64,000 bases of DNA from Amycolatopsis iheyensis (GTDB lineage Bacteria > Actinomycetota > Actinomycetes > Mycobacteriales > Pseudonocardiaceae): positions 310,001-374,000 of the forward strand of contig NZ_JAMXQV010000002.1 of the NCBI RefSeq assembly GCF_024703995.1, given 5' to 3'. Positions within the stretch are counted from its first letter, which is position 1; every line of letters begins with the position of its first letter. Below the pieces are notes generated by a model. That model was not told the origin of the DNA and made no database searches. It worked only from the letters and a program-made list of their open reading frames with translations. Shown here piece by piece: positions 6,153 to 15,476 of the stretch. A program made the translations under genes and the position numbers.

Positions 6153-9100
6153 ATGTCCGACCGGGTGTCGTCGCCGTTCCTGGAAGCCCTCCGTTCGCGC
6201 GTGCTGGTCGCGGACGGGGCGATGGGCACCGCCCTGCAGGCCCACGACCTGAGCCTCGACGACTTCGGCGGGCTCGAAGGCTGCAACGAGATCCTCAACG
6301 TCACCCGGCCGGACGTCGTGCGGTCCGTGCACCGCGGCTACCTCGAAGCGGGGGCGGACGCGGTCGAGACCAACACTTTCGGGGCCAATTTCGCCAACTT
6401 CGCCGAATACGACATCACCGGCCGGATCTTCGAGCTCGCCGAGGCCGGCGCGCGGCTGGCCCGCGAGACCGCCGACGAGTTCGCGACCCCGGACCGGCCC
6501 AGGTTCGTGCTCGGCTCGGCCGGCCCGGGCACCAAGCTGCCGACCCTCGGTCACGCGCCGTTCACCACGCTGCGGGACGCCTACCGGGAGGAGGTCCGCG
6601 GCCTGCTCGCCGGCGGGGCCGACGCGGTGATCGTCGAAACCACCCAGGACATCCTCCAGACCAAGGCGTCGATCATCGGCGCGCAGCGCGCGATGACGGC
6701 CGAGGGCAGGCAGGTGCCGATCCTCGCTTCGATCACCGTCGAAACCACCGGCACCATGCTGCTCGGCACCGAGGTCGGCGCGGCGCTGGCCGCGCTGGAG
6801 CCGCTCGGCATCGACGTCATCGGGCTCAACTGCGCGACCGGGCCCGCCGAGATGAGCGAGCACCTGCGGCAGCTGGCCAAGCACGCCCGGGTGCCGCTGT
6901 CGGTGATGCCGAACGCCGGCCTGCCCGAGCTCGGCCCGGCCGGCGCGGTGTACCCGCTCGGCCCGGAAGCCCTGGTCGAGGCGCTCACCGGGTTCGTGCG
7001 CGAGTTCGGCGTCGGCCTGGTCGGCGGCTGCTGCGGTACCACCGACGAGCACATCCGGCAGCTCGCGGCGGCCGTCTCCGACGCGAAGCCGGCCGCCCGG
7101 CGGCCACGGCCCGAGCCGGGCGTGTCGTCGTTGTACCAGGCGGTGCCGTTCAAGCAGGACGCCAGCGTGCTCATGATCGGCGAGCGGACCAACGCCAACG
7201 GCTCGAAGGCGTTCCGCACGGCGATGCTGGAAGGCCGCTGGGACGACTGCGTCGAGATCGCCCGCGAGCAGACCCGCGACGGCGCCCACCTGCTGGACCT
7301 GTGCGTCGACTACGTCGGGCGCGACGGCACCGCTGACATGGCCGAGCTGGCCGGCCGCCTCGCGACCGCGTCGACGCTGCCGATCATGCTCGACTCCACC
7401 GAGGTCCCGGTGCTGCGCGCGGGCTTGGAGCGGCTGGGCGGCCGGTGCGCGGTCAACTCCGTCAACTACGAGGACGGCGACGGTCCGGAATCCCGCTTCA
7501 CCCAGGTGATGGCCCTGGTGAGCGAGTACGGCGCCGCCGTCGTCGCCCTGACCATCGACGAAGAGGGCCAGGCTCGGACCGCGGAGAAGAAGGCCGGCAT
7601 CGCCTCACGGCTGATCGCGGACATCACCGGCAAGTGGGGCGTGCGGACGGCCGACATCATCATCGACGCGCTGACCTTCACCATCGCCACCGGCCAGGAA
7701 GAATCGCGCCGTGACGGCGTCGAGACGATCGAGGCGATCCGCGAGATCAAGCGCCGCCACCCCGAAGTCCAGACCACCCTCGGCCTGTCCAACATCTCCT
7801 TCGGCCTCAACCCGGCCGCCCGGCAGGTGCTCAACTCCGTGTTCCTGCACGAGTGCGTCCAGGCCGGGCTCGACACCGCGATCGTGCACGCGTCGAAGAT
7901 CCTGCCGATGGCCCGTATCCCGGACGACCGGCGCGCGGTCGCGCTGGACCTCGTCTACGACCGCCGTCGTGACGGCTATGACCCGCTGCAGGAGCTGATG
8001 GCCCTGTTCGAGGGCGTGAGCGCGGCGTCGTCCAAGGCGTCGCGGGCCGAGGAGCTGGCCGCCCTGCCGCTGTTCGAACGCCTGGAACGCCGGATCGTCG
8101 ACGGCGAGCGCACCGGCCTCACCGAAGACCTCGACGCCGCGCTGGAGCAGCGACCCGCGCTGCAGATCATCAACGACACCCTGCTGGCCGGCATGAAGAC
8201 CGTCGGCGAGCTGTTCGGGTCCGGGCAGATGCAGCTGCCGTTCGTGCTGCAGTCCGCCGAGGTGATGAAGGCGGCCGTCGCGCACCTCGAGCCGCACATG
8301 GAGACCGGCGACGACTCGGGCAAGGGCCGGATCGTGCTGGCCACCGTCCGCGGCGACGTGCACGACATCGGCAAGAACCTGGTCGACATCATCCTGTCCA
8401 ACAACGGCTACGAAGTGGTCAACCTCGGCATCAAGCAGCCGATCACGACCATCCTCGACGCCGCGGCCGAGCAGGGCGCCGACGCGATCGGGATGTCCGG
8501 GCTGCTGGTGAAGTCGACGGTGATCATGAAGGAGAACCTCCAGGAGATGAACTCCCGGGGCGTCGCCACGCGCTGGCCGGTGCTGCTCGGCGGCGCCGCC
8601 CTGACCCGCTCGTATGTGGAGAACGACCTTTCGGAGCTGTACCTGGGCGACGTCCGCTACGCCCGCGACGCGTTCGAAGGGCTGCGGCTGATGGACGCGC
8701 TCATGGCCGCCAAGCGCGGCGAGTCGCCGATCGTGGCTGCCGGGGCGGACCAGAAGCAGCAGGAGCGCAAGGAACGCCGCGCGCGGTCGCTGCGGATCGC
8801 CGAGGCGCGCAAGGCCCGCAAGGCCGAGGAGGAAGCTCTCGAGGGCCCGCCGCCGGCGCGGTCGGCCGTCGCCACCGACGTCCCGCTGCCGACGCCGCCG
8901 TTCTGGGGCCGCCGCGTGGCGAAGGGCGTCCCGCTGGCCGACTACGCCGCCATGCTCGACGAACGCGCGACGTTCATGGGGCAGTGGGGGCTCAAGGGCG
9001 CCCGCGGTGGCGCCGGGCCGAGCTACGACGACCTCGTCGAGTCCGAAGGACGGCCGCGGCTGCGGTACTGGCTCGACCGGCTGACCGCCGACGGCGTCCT

Positions 9101-9707
9101 GGCGCACGCGGCCGTCGTCTACGGCTACTTCCCGTGCTTCGCCGAGGGCGACGACCTCGTCGTGCTCACCGAGCCGTCGCCCGACGCGCCCGAGCGGCTG
9201 CGCTTCACCTTCCCGCGCCAGCGCCGCGACCGCCGGCTGTGCCTGGCCGACTTCTACCGCCCGCGCGAAGCGGGCGAGGTGGACGTCGTGCCGTTCACGG
9301 TGGTGACCATGGGCCGGCCGATCGCGGACTACGCGAACGCGCTCTTCGCCGCCGACGCCTACCGCGACTACCTCGAGGTGCACGGCCTCGGCGTCCAGCT
9401 CACCGAGGCGCTGGCCGAGTACTGGCACTGCCGCATCCGGGGCGAGCTGACCCTGCCCGGGGGTGTGGCGGTCGCCTCAGAGGACGCCGACGACGTCGAG
9501 GAGTTCTTCAAGCTCGGCTACCGTGGAGCACGGTTCTCCCTGGGCTACGGCGCCTGTCCCGACCTCGAGGACCGGGCGAAGATCGTCGCGCTCCTCGAGC
9601 CGGGCCGGATCGGCGTGAAGCTGTCCGAGGAGTACCAGCTGCACCCCGAGCAGTCGACCGACGCGATCGTCTGCCACCACCCCGAAGCGAAGTACTTCAA
9701 CACCTGA
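6153..9707 (+). CDS. metH: Cobalamin-dependent methionine synthase
   Basis: 1184 aa, full length. It transfers methyl from methyltetrahydrofolate via cob(I)alamin to homocysteine. Domains in order: homocysteine-binding barrel with zinc cysteines in GLNCATGP (about 227) and GGCCGTT (about 291-292); pterin-binding barrel from about 330 (IGERTNANGSKAF); B12 cap from about 630; B12 domain with DVHDIGKN where His737 is the lower axial cobalt ligand; and the S-adenosylmethionine-binding reactivation domain from about 900, with RXXXGY-type SLGYGACPDLEDR. The ATG follows a -10 TACCCT (6140-6145) by 7 bases, so the message is probably leaderless; there is no room for a B12 riboswitch. Confidence 0.97.
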   Translation: MSDRVSSPFLEALRSRVLVADGAMGTALQAHDLSLDDFGGLEGCNEILNVTRPDVVRSVHRGYLEAGADAVETNTFGANFANFAEYDITGRIFELAEAGARLARETADEFATPDRPRFVLGSAGPGTKLPTLGHAPFTTLRDAYREEVRGLLAGGADAVIVETTQDILQTKASIIGAQRAMTAEGRQVPILASITVETTGTMLLGTEVGAALAALEPLGIDVIGLNCATGPAEMSEHLRQLAKHARVPLSVMPNAGLPELGPAGAVYPLGPEALVEALTGFVREFGVGLVGGCCGTTDEHIRQLAAAVSDAKPAARRPRPEPGVSSLYQAVPFKQDASVLMIGERTNANGSKAFRTAMLEGRWDDCVEIAREQTRDGAHLLDLCVDYVGRDGTADMAELAGRLATASTLPIMLDSTEVPVLRAGLERLGGRCAVNSVNYEDGDGPESRFTQVMALVSEYGAAVVALTIDEEGQARTAEKKAGIASRLIADITGKWGVRTADIIIDALTFTIATGQEESRRDGVETIEAIREIKRRHPEVQTTLGLSNISFGLNPAARQVLNSVFLHECVQAGLDTAIVHASKILPMARIPDDRRAVALDLVYDRRRDGYDPLQELMALFEGVSAASSKASRAEELAALPLFERLERRIVDGERTGLTEDLDAALEQRPALQIINDTLLAGMKTVGELFGSGQMQLPFVLQSAEVMKAAVAHLEPHMETGDDSGKGRIVLATVRGDVHDIGKNLVDIILSNNGYEVVNLGIKQPITTILDAAAEQGADAIGMSGLLVKSTVIMKENLQEMNSRGVATRWPVLLGGAALTRSYVENDLSELYLGDVRYARDAFEGLRLMDALMAAKRGESPIVAAGADQKQQERKERRARSLRIAEARKARKAEEEALEGPPPARSAVATDVPLPTPPFWGRRVAKGVPLADYAAMLDERATFMGQWGLKGARGGAGPSYDDLVESEGRPRLRYWLDRLTADGVLAHAAVVYGYFPCFAEGDDLVVLTEPSPDAPERLRFTFPRQRRDRRLCLADFYRPREAGEVDVVPFTVVTMGRPIADYANALFAADAYRDYLEVHGLGVQLTEALAEYWHCRIRGELTLPGGVAVASEDADDVEEFFKLGYRGARFSLGYGACPDLEDRAKIVALLEPGRIGVKLSEEYQLHPEQSTDAIVCHHPEAKYFNT

Positions 9708-9719
9708 GGAGACTCCACT

Positions 9720-10382
9720 GTGGACGGACTGGGCGCCGTGTTGTGGGACATGGACGGCACGCTCGTCGATTCCGAGAAGCTGTGGGACATCGCCCTCTAC
9801 GAGACGGCGGAATGGCTCGGCGGCCGGCTTTCCGAAGAGCAGCGGATGACCCTCGTCGGGTCCAACATGGACGACACGTCGGCGTACCTGCTCGAAGTCG
9901 TCGGCCGTTCGGTCACCCCGGAGTCGGTCGCCTCGACCGGCGAGGAGATCCGCCGCCGCACGGCCGGCCTGTTCGACGACGAGCTGCCGTGGCGCCCGGG
10001 CGCTCGCGAAGCACTGGCGGCGGTCCGCGCGGCCGGCGTGCGCTCGGCGCTGGTCACCTCGACCGAGCGGGACCTGACCGAGCTGGCGCTGAACACCATC
10101 GGCCGGGAGTTCTTCGACGTCACCGTGTGCGGTGACGAGGTCGAGGGCCTCAACAAGCCGCACCCGCGGCCGTACCTCAAGGGCGCGGAGCTGCTCGGCG
10201 TCGATCCGGCGCGGTGCGTGGCGGTCGAAGACTCGCCGCCGGGCACGGCCTCGGCCGTCGCGGCGGGCTGCACGGTGCTGGTCATCCCCAACGACGTCCC
10301 GGTCGAGCCGGGGGAGCGGCGGGTCTTCCGCGACACCTTGGTGGGCATCGACGTGGCGGCGCTGGCGGCCCTGCTGGGCTGA
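9720..10382 (+). CDS. HAD-superfamily phosphatase
   Basis: 220 aa from GTG 9720, with GAGGAG upstream and 12 bases after metH, so co-transcribed. Motif I is WDMDGTLVDSE (nucleophile Asp10, acid Asp12), motif II VTSTERD, motif III Lys in NKPHPRPYLKGAELLG, motif IV VAVEDSPPGT. The alpha-helical cap between about residues 20 and 85 makes it a subfamily I, beta-phosphoglucomutase-like HAD enzyme, acting on a small phosphorylated metabolite. The specific substrate is unknown. Confidence 0.85.
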   Translation: MDGLGAVLWDMDGTLVDSEKLWDIALYETAEWLGGRLSEEQRMTLVGSNMDDTSAYLLEVVGRSVTPESVASTGEEIRRRTAGLFDDELPWRPGAREALAAVRAAGVRSALVTSTERDLTELALNTIGREFFDVTVCGDEVEGLNKPHPRPYLKGAELLGVDPARCVAVEDSPPGTASAVAAGCTVLVIPNDVPVEPGERRVFRDTLVGIDVAALAALLG

Positions 10383-10428
10383 CACGCCCATGTCGCATTT
10401 CCGCTAGCCGTCGTCGGCGCACTCGGCG

Positions 10429-11904
10429 ATGCTGGACCACGTGCACGAAGATTTCGAACAGTGCGTGCGGGCCGTGCAGGCGAAGGACGCCCGCTTCGAC
10501 GGGTGGTTCTACACCGCCGTCCTGACCACGAAGATCTACTGCCGGCCCAGCTGCCCGGTCGTCCCGCCGAAGCCGAAGAACATGAGCTTCTACCCGAGTG
10601 CGGCCGCCGCGCAGCAGGCCGGGTTCCGGGCGTGCAAGCGGTGCCGTCCCGACGCCAGCCCGGGTTCGCCGCTGTGGAACGAGCGCGCCGACCTCGTCGC
10701 GCGGGCGATGCGGCTGATCGCCGACGGCGTCGTCGACACCGAAGGCGTCAGCGGCCTCGCCGACCGGCTCGGCTACAGCGTCCGCCAGGTCCAGCGGCAG
10801 GTGTTCGCCGAGCTCGGCGCCGGTCCGCTGGCGCTGGCGCGGGCCCAGCGCGCGCAGACCGCGCGGACGCTGATCGAGACGACCACGCTGCCGATGACCG
10901 AACTGGCGCTGGCCGCCGGGTTCGGCAGCATCCGGACGTTCAACGACACCGTCCGCGAGGTGTTCGCGCTCTCGCCGACCGAGCTGCGGCAGCGCGCGAA
11001 GGGCAAGCCTTCGGGCACGGCCGGCGCGATCGTCCTGCGGCTGCCCTACCGGAAGCCGCTGTGCCCGGACAACCTCTTCGGCCACCTCGTGGCCACCGGC
11101 GTGCCGGGGGTGGAGGAGTGGCGCGACGGCGCGTACCGCCGCACGCTGCGGCTGCCGCACGGCCACGGCGTCGTCGCGCTCCGGCCCGAAGACGGACACA
11201 TCGCCTGCCGGCTCACCCTGACCGACCTGCGGGACCTGCCGGCCGCCACCAGCCGCTGCCGCCGCCTGCTGGACCTCGACGCCGACCCGGTCGCCGTCGA
11301 CGACCAGCTCGGCACCGACCCGCTGCTGGCGCCGCTCGTCGCGGCCGCACCGGGCCGCCGGGTGCCGCGCACGGTCGACGGCGCCGAGTTCGCCGTCCGC
11401 GCGGTGCTCGGCCAGCAGGTCTCGACGGCGGCGGCCCGGACCCACGCGGCCCGGCTGGTCGTCGCGCACGGCGAACCGATCGAAGACCCCGAGGGCGGTC
11501 TCACCCACCTGTTCCCCTCGGCCGAGGCGCTGGCTTCGCTCGACCCCGAGACCCTCGCGATGCCGCGCAGCCGCCGCCGGACGCTGCTCGCGCTGGTCTC
11601 GGCGTTGACCGGCGGCCTCGACCTCGGCGCGGGCAGTGACTGGGCCGGGACGCGGGCCGAGCTGACCGCGCTGCCCGGCTTCGGGCCGTGGACAGTCGAG
11701 AGCATCGCGATGCGCGCACTCGGCGACCCGGACGCGTTCCTGCCCACCGACCTCGGCATCAAGTACGCCGCCGAAACCCTCGGGCTCGGCGGCCAGGCCG
11801 CCGTCGTCGCCCGGTCCGCCGCGTGGCGCCCCTGGCGCGCCTACGCCACCCAGCACCTGTGGGCCACCGGTGACCACGCGATCAACCGGATGCCCGCCGC
11901 CTAG
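10429..11904 (+). CDS. AdaA-AlkA fusion: methyl-phosphotriester sensor with DNA-3-methyladenine glycosylase
   Basis: 491 aa. With ATG 10429 the four zinc cysteines fall at 38, 42, 69 and 72, exactly as in E. coli Ada; GTG 10441 is an alternative start. Order: Ada N-terminal domain (CRPSCP...FRACKRC), AraC-type helix-turn-helix ([31 protein letters not shown], about 100-175), then an AlkA N-terminal lobe and a HhH-GPD glycosylase with [20 protein letters not shown] and the catalytic Asp in FLPTDLGI. Methylation of Cys38 would turn it into an activator of the adaptive response, probably including itself and ogt just downstream. Confidence 0.93.
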   Translation: MLDHVHEDFEQCVRAVQAKDARFDGWFYTAVLTTKIYCRPSCPVVPPKPKNMSFYPSAAAAQQAGFRACKRCRPDASPGSPLWNERADLVARAMRLIADGVVDTEGVSGLADRLGYSVRQVQRQVFAELGAGPLALARAQRAQTARTLIETTTLPMTELALAAGFGSIRTFNDTVREVFALSPTELRQRAKGKPSGTAGAIVLRLPYRKPLCPDNLFGHLVATGVPGVEEWRDGAYRRTLRLPHGHGVVALRPEDGHIACRLTLTDLRDLPAATSRCRRLLDLDADPVAVDDQLGTDPLLAPLVAAAPGRRVPRTVDGAEFAVRAVLGQQVSTAAARTHAARLVVAHGEPIEDPEGGLTHLFPSAEALASLDPETLAMPRSRRRTLLALVSALTGGLDLGAGSDWAGTRAELTALPGFGPWTVESIAMRALGDPDAFLPTDLGIKYAAETLGLGGQAAVVARSAAWRPWRAYATQHLWATGDHAINRMPAA

Positions 11905-11912
11905 GAGGTCCC

Positions 11913-12419
11913 ATGCGTTCCCACACCGTCGTCGACAGCCCCTGCGGCCCGCTCACGCTGGTCGCCGAGGACGACGCCCTCTGCGGGCTCTACATGCACC
12001 AGCAGCGCCACCGCCCGGCCGAGGCGACGTTCGGCTCTGCCGGTTCGGCCGAGGTCTTCGCCCGGACCGAGACCCAGCTGGCGGAGTACTTCGCCGGCGA
12101 GCGGCGCGAGTTCGACCTGCCGCTGGCCTTCGGCGGGACGCCGTTCCAGCGCTCGGTCTGGGCGGCGCTGCTCGAGATCCCGTACGGCGAGACGGCGACC
12201 TACGGCGAGCTGGCGCAGCTGCTCGGCAAGCCGTCGGCCGCGCGAGCGGTCGGCCTGGCCAACGGCAAGAACCCGGTTTCGATCATCGTGCCGTGCCACC
12301 GCGTGATCGGTTCGACCGGCTCGCTGACCGGCTACGGCGGCGGGCTGGAACGGAAGGAGTACCTGCTCGGCTTCGAACGTCGTCCCAGTCCTCGGGAGGC
12401 ACCGTCCACTTCGGTGTGA
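11913..12419 (+). CDS. ogt: Methylated-DNA-[protein]-cysteine S-methyltransferase
   Basis: 168 aa with a strong AGGAGG before the ATG. The active site [10 protein letters not shown] gives the methyl-acceptor Cys128; the upstream helix-turn-helix [27 protein letters not shown] is the DNA-binding part with the arginine finger (SAARAVG). It removes O6-alkylguanine in a suicide reaction. It follows the Ada-AlkA gene by 8 bases, completing a two-gene alkylation-repair operon. The C-terminal 15 residues are a disordered tail. Confidence 0.95.
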   Translation: MRSHTVVDSPCGPLTLVAEDDALCGLYMHQQRHRPAEATFGSAGSAEVFARTETQLAEYFAGERREFDLPLAFGGTPFQRSVWAALLEIPYGETATYGELAQLLGKPSAARAVGLANGKNPVSIIVPCHRVIGSTGSLTGYGGGLERKEYLLGFERRPSPREAPSTSV

Positions 12420-12485
12420 GATCCACGGCATCCGCGGCGGGCCGGGGCGGCGTGGCCGGGGCCGGGGTGGAAGGATCTGCAGACC

Positions 12486-12749
12486 GTGAAGACCTTCGAT
12501 GAGCTGTTCGCGGAGCTTGCCGAGCGCGCGCGTACCCGTCCCGACGGGTCCGGCACCGTCGTCGCCCTCGACGCCGGGGTGCACGCCCAGGGCAAGAAGG
12601 TGCTCGAGGAAGCCGGCGAGGTGTGGATCGCCGCCGAACACGAGTCCGACGACCGCCTCGCCGAGGAGATCTCCCAGCTCCTGTACCGGGTGCAGGTGCT
12701 GATGCTCGGCCGTGGCCTGTCGACCGAGGACGTCTACCGCTACCTGTGA
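12486..12749 (+). CDS. hisE: Phosphoribosyl-ATP pyrophosphatase
   Basis: 87 aa from GTG 12486; second step of histidine biosynthesis (PRATP to PRAMP). The all-alpha MazG-like motifs are present: [17 protein letters not shown] with metal-binding Glu residues, and [14 protein letters not shown]. The family is normally 85-110 aa as a stand-alone protein, as here. It precedes hisG by 46 bases, the conserved actinobacterial hisE-hisG pair. Confidence 0.95.
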   Translation: MKTFDELFAELAERARTRPDGSGTVVALDAGVHAQGKKVLEEAGEVWIAAEHESDDRLAEEISQLLYRVQVLMLGRGLSTEDVYRYL

Positions 12750-12795
12750 CGGGTCGCGCGGAGAACGTCTTGTGACGAACGAGGAGAAAAGCGAA

Positions 12796-13641
12796 ATGCT
12801 GCGTGTTGCCGTGCCGAACAAGGGAGCCCTCGCCGCCGCGGCGACGGAGATGCTCGGCGAGGCGGGCTACCGCAAGCGGCATGAGCAGCGCGACCTGACG
12901 GTGCTCGACACCGTCAACGAGGTCGAGTTCTTCTTCCTGCGGCCCAAGGACATCGCGATCTACGTCGGCTCCGGTGACCTCGACCTCGGGATCACCGGCC
13001 GCGACCTCGCGCTCGACTCCGGCGCGCCGGTCGAGGAGATCCAGGCGCTCGGCTTCGGCGGCTCGACCTTCCGCTACGCCGCCCCGGCCGGTCGCGAGTG
13101 GAAGCCGGCCGACCTGCACGGCAAGCGCCTGGCGACGTCGTACCCGCGGCTCGTGCGCGAGGACCTCGCTCGTCACGGCGTCGAGGCCGAGGTCATCCGG
13201 CTCGACGGCGCGGTCGAGATCTCGATCCAGCTGGGGGTGGCGGACGCGATCGCGGACGTGGTGGAGTCCGGCCGGTCGTTGCGGCAGAACAACCTCGTCG
13301 CGTTCGGCGACCCGATCTGCGTGTCGGAAGCGGTGCTGTTGCAGCGTCGCGGCACGGACGAGAGCCGGGCGAAGTCCCAGCTGGCCGCGCGCCTGCGCGG
13401 GGTGGTGTTCGCGCAGCAGTACCTGATGCTGGACTACGACTGCCCGCGCACGCTCGTCGAGCGCGCGATCGCGATCACGCCGGGCCTGGAGTCGCCGACG
13501 GTCGCGCCGCTGGCCGACGAAGACTGGGTGGCCGTGCGGGCGATGGTGTCGCGCAAGAAGGTCAACCTGGTCATGGACGAGCTGGCCGAGGTCGGCGCCA
13601 AGGCGATCCTGGCCTCGGACATCCGTTCCTGCCGCCTCTGA
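12796..13641 (+). CDS. hisG: ATP phosphoribosyltransferase, long form
   Basis: 281 aa; first committed step of histidine synthesis, joining ATP and PRPP. ATG 12796 has GAGGAG 10 bases upstream; an in-frame GTG at 12772 would add eight residues. The N-terminus [11 protein letters not shown], the [14 protein letters not shown] region and the PRPP loop around [21 protein letters not shown] are typical. The last about 75 residues form the ferredoxin-like regulatory domain of the long form, which binds histidine for feedback inhibition. The gene is followed by a perfect hairpin. Confidence 0.96.
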   Translation: MLRVAVPNKGALAAAATEMLGEAGYRKRHEQRDLTVLDTVNEVEFFFLRPKDIAIYVGSGDLDLGITGRDLALDSGAPVEEIQALGFGGSTFRYAAPAGREWKPADLHGKRLATSYPRLVREDLARHGVEAEVIRLDGAVEISIQLGVADAIADVVESGRSLRQNNLVAFGDPICVSEAVLLQRRGTDESRAKSQLAARLRGVVFAQQYLMLDYDCPRTLVERAIAITPGLESPTVAPLADEDWVAVRAMVSRKKVNLVMDELAEVGAKAILASDIRSCRL

Positions 13642-13642
13642 C

Positions 13643-13688
13643 CTCGTGAGTGTTTAGGGCGGTTAGAACCGCCCTAAACACTCACGAG
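13643..13688. terminator. 46-bp perfect inverted repeat between convergent genes
   Basis: Two 22-bp arms (13643-13664 and 13667-13688) pair perfectly around AG. The left arm begins right after the hisG stop and the right arm overlaps the last codons of the convergent ParA-like gene (stop 13682-13684). It would act as a two-way terminator. The length, perfection and the A+T-containing GTGTTTAG segment are unusual for this G+C content and suggest a dispersed element. Confidence 0.75.
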
Positions 13689-14620
13689 CGGGGACGGTTG
13701 GGTTTCTTGGGCAGCAGGTCGTAGAGGCCCTTGCGGACGCCGTTGTCGTTGGTGTTGCGGGCGACCGCGACCTCCGAGATGAAGTCCTCGAAGACGAACT
13801 CCTCGTCGGCCGGGATCACCGCGGGCGCCTGGTTCTGCTCCAGGTAGCTGTCGAGGGTGCCCGCGATCTCGCGGAACGACAGCGCCTGCAAGGTCTCCGG
13901 CGCGTACGTCGTCACCGGGACGCCGTTGGCCGCCGCCTCGTTCATCACCACGCCGAGAGGCAGGTGCGAGAGCATCGGGATGCCGAACTCGTACATCTCC
14001 TGCAGCGCCGCGGCCGCGTAGTGCGAGATCGGCCGCCGGTACAGGCTCGGGACGAGCCCGAACCACGACAGCGGCTGCCGCCCGACGGTCTGCTCCACGT
14101 ACCGGACCTGGTCGGCCAGCAGCCGCAGCGCGCGGATGCTCGTCTTGTCCGGCTGGACCGGCACCAGGATGCCGTGCGACGCCGCCAGCGCGTTGTTCGT
14201 CAGCACGTCCAGCGCCGGCGGGCAGTCGATGATGCAGTGGTCGTAGTTGGCGAACTGGATGACCCGCGCCAGCTGCCAGCCCGGCACCCGGAACGAGTCG
14301 AGCCGCCGGATCAGGTCGAACATCCCCGGCGACGTCGGCACGACGTCGAGCGCGCCGCCCTTGCCCAGGTTGCTGCGCGGGTGCGGCACGACGAGCTCTT
14401 CGATCGGCCCCTTCCACGTCTTGGCCAGGGCTTTCGCCAGCGTGGGCGCGTCTCCGCGGACCTCGGACAGGCCGAGCATCTCGGTCGTCGCGTGGCCCTG
14501 CGGGTCGAGGTCGACGAGCAGCACCCGCCGGCCCCGCTCTGCCAGTGCGGCCGCGGTGCCGACGCTCAGTGAGGTCTTGCCGACCCCGCCTTTCTGGTTG
14601 ACCACCGAGGTGATCTGCAT
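13682..14620 (-). CDS. ParA/MinD-family ATPase
   Basis: 312 aa from ATG 14620. It has the deviant Walker A KGGVGKTS (residues 10-17, with signature Lys10), Walker A' LLVDLDPQGHATTEML, and Walker B-like CIIDCPPALDVLTNN. These ATP-sandwich proteins position DNA or protein cargo. No ParB gene, centromere-like repeats or plasmid genes are nearby, so this is an orphan chromosomal ParA rather than the replication-origin segregation copy. The C-terminal tail (VFEDFISEVAVARNTND...) is not part of the ATPase fold. Its 3' end lies in the shared palindrome with hisG. Confidence 0.85.
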   Translation of the reverse strand: MQITSVVNQKGGVGKTSLSVGTAAALAERGRRVLLVDLDPQGHATTEMLGLSEVRGDAPTLAKALAKTWKGPIEELVVPHPRSNLGKGGALDVVPTSPGMFDLIRRLDSFRVPGWQLARVIQFANYDHCIIDCPPALDVLTNNALAASHGILVPVQPDKTSIRALRLLADQVRYVEQTVGRQPLSWFGLVPSLYRRPISHYAAAALQEMYEFGIPMLSHLPLGVVMNEAAANGVPVTTYAPETLQALSFREIAGTLDSYLEQNQAPAVIPADEEFVFEDFISEVAVARNTNDNGVRKGLYDLLPKKPNRPRS

Positions 14621-14684
14621 GCCGGAGCGCTCCTCAAGTCGGTCGTTCCGCGAAGGTTATTGGATGCGGGCCCGTTGTGGGTGG

Positions 14685-15476
14685 CTATCCGCCCCCGGCC
14701 TGTCGCGGGCGCACCAGGAGAGCCTGCGCGCCGGTGGCGACCGGGCCGCCGGCGTCGTGCAGGATGCTCGTCGCCGTGCCGATGCCGTGCTGCCCGACCA
14801 GCGTGACCGCGTCGAGGCCGATCCACTCGCCTTCGGGCACCCGCCGCAGGTGCACGGTCAGCTCGGAGTTGATGAACCACCACCTGCGCGGGTCGAGGAA
14901 GTTCGACACGCCGTTGCCCGAGTCGGCGATCGTGAACAGCCGCTGCAGCCCGCTCGGCTCCTCGCCGTCGACCAGCGGGACGCGCTGACGCGCCCAGACC
15001 GCCGCCGGGCCCGGCATGTCCATGCCGCCGCGCACCGCGCGCCACTCCACGGCGTCGAGGTAGCCGGCCTGCCAGCCCTCCGGCCACGGCGACTCGGTCA
15101 CGGTGTCCGGCGCCGGCAGGAGCGGTCCGGCGTCCGTGGCGGCCTCGGCCGTGTCGGCCGTCGCCAAGCGCCAGGCCGACGCCCGCGCCACGACCCGGTG
15201 CGCGTCGGCCAGCTCGGCCTGCAGCAGCTCGACCGACCGGCCGGGCCGCTCGACCCGGGCCCGCACGGTGAGCTCGGCGACCGGCGCCGGGCCGAGGATC
15301 TCGATCGTCACGCGGGCCAGCTCGGCCGGGTGCGCGGGTTCGACGTTTTCGAGGGCACGCACCAGCAACGCCGACGGCGGCCCGAAGTGCTGGGAGTCCG
15401 AAGACCACGGGCCGGCCGTGTGCGCGGTCGCGGAGTAGCGGTCGCCGCCGAGCGGGACGTAGAACGCGTCGGCCAT
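14685..15476 (-). CDS. Thioesterase-family protein (double hot-dog, TesB-like)
   Basis: 263 aa; ATG 15476 shares one base with the stop of the upstream RecB-like gene (TGATG), showing translational coupling. Two hot-dog halves are visible: FGPPSALLVRALENV and VTIEILGPAPVAELTVRARVERPGRSVELLQAEL in the first, FINSELTVHLRRVPEGEWIGLDAVTLVGQHGIGTATSILHD in the second, with the usual acyl-CoA thioesterase segment near the C-terminus. The acyl substrate is unknown. Confidence 0.8.
   Translation of the reverse strand: MADAFYVPLGGDRYSATAHTAGPWSSDSQHFGPPSALLVRALENVEPAHPAELARVTIEILGPAPVAELTVRARVERPGRSVELLQAELADAHRVVARASAWRLATADTAEAATDAGPLLPAPDTVTESPWPEGWQAGYLDAVEWRAVRGGMDMPGPAAVWARQRVPLVDGEEPSGLQRLFTIADSGNGVSNFLDPRRWWFINSELTVHLRRVPEGEWIGLDAVTLVGQHGIGTATSILHDAGGPVATGAQALLVRPRQAGGG

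Noticed and set aside
13682..14620. Plasmid or integrative element partition gene
   Set aside because: No parB, replication, integrase or tRNA site is present; neighbours are core genes.
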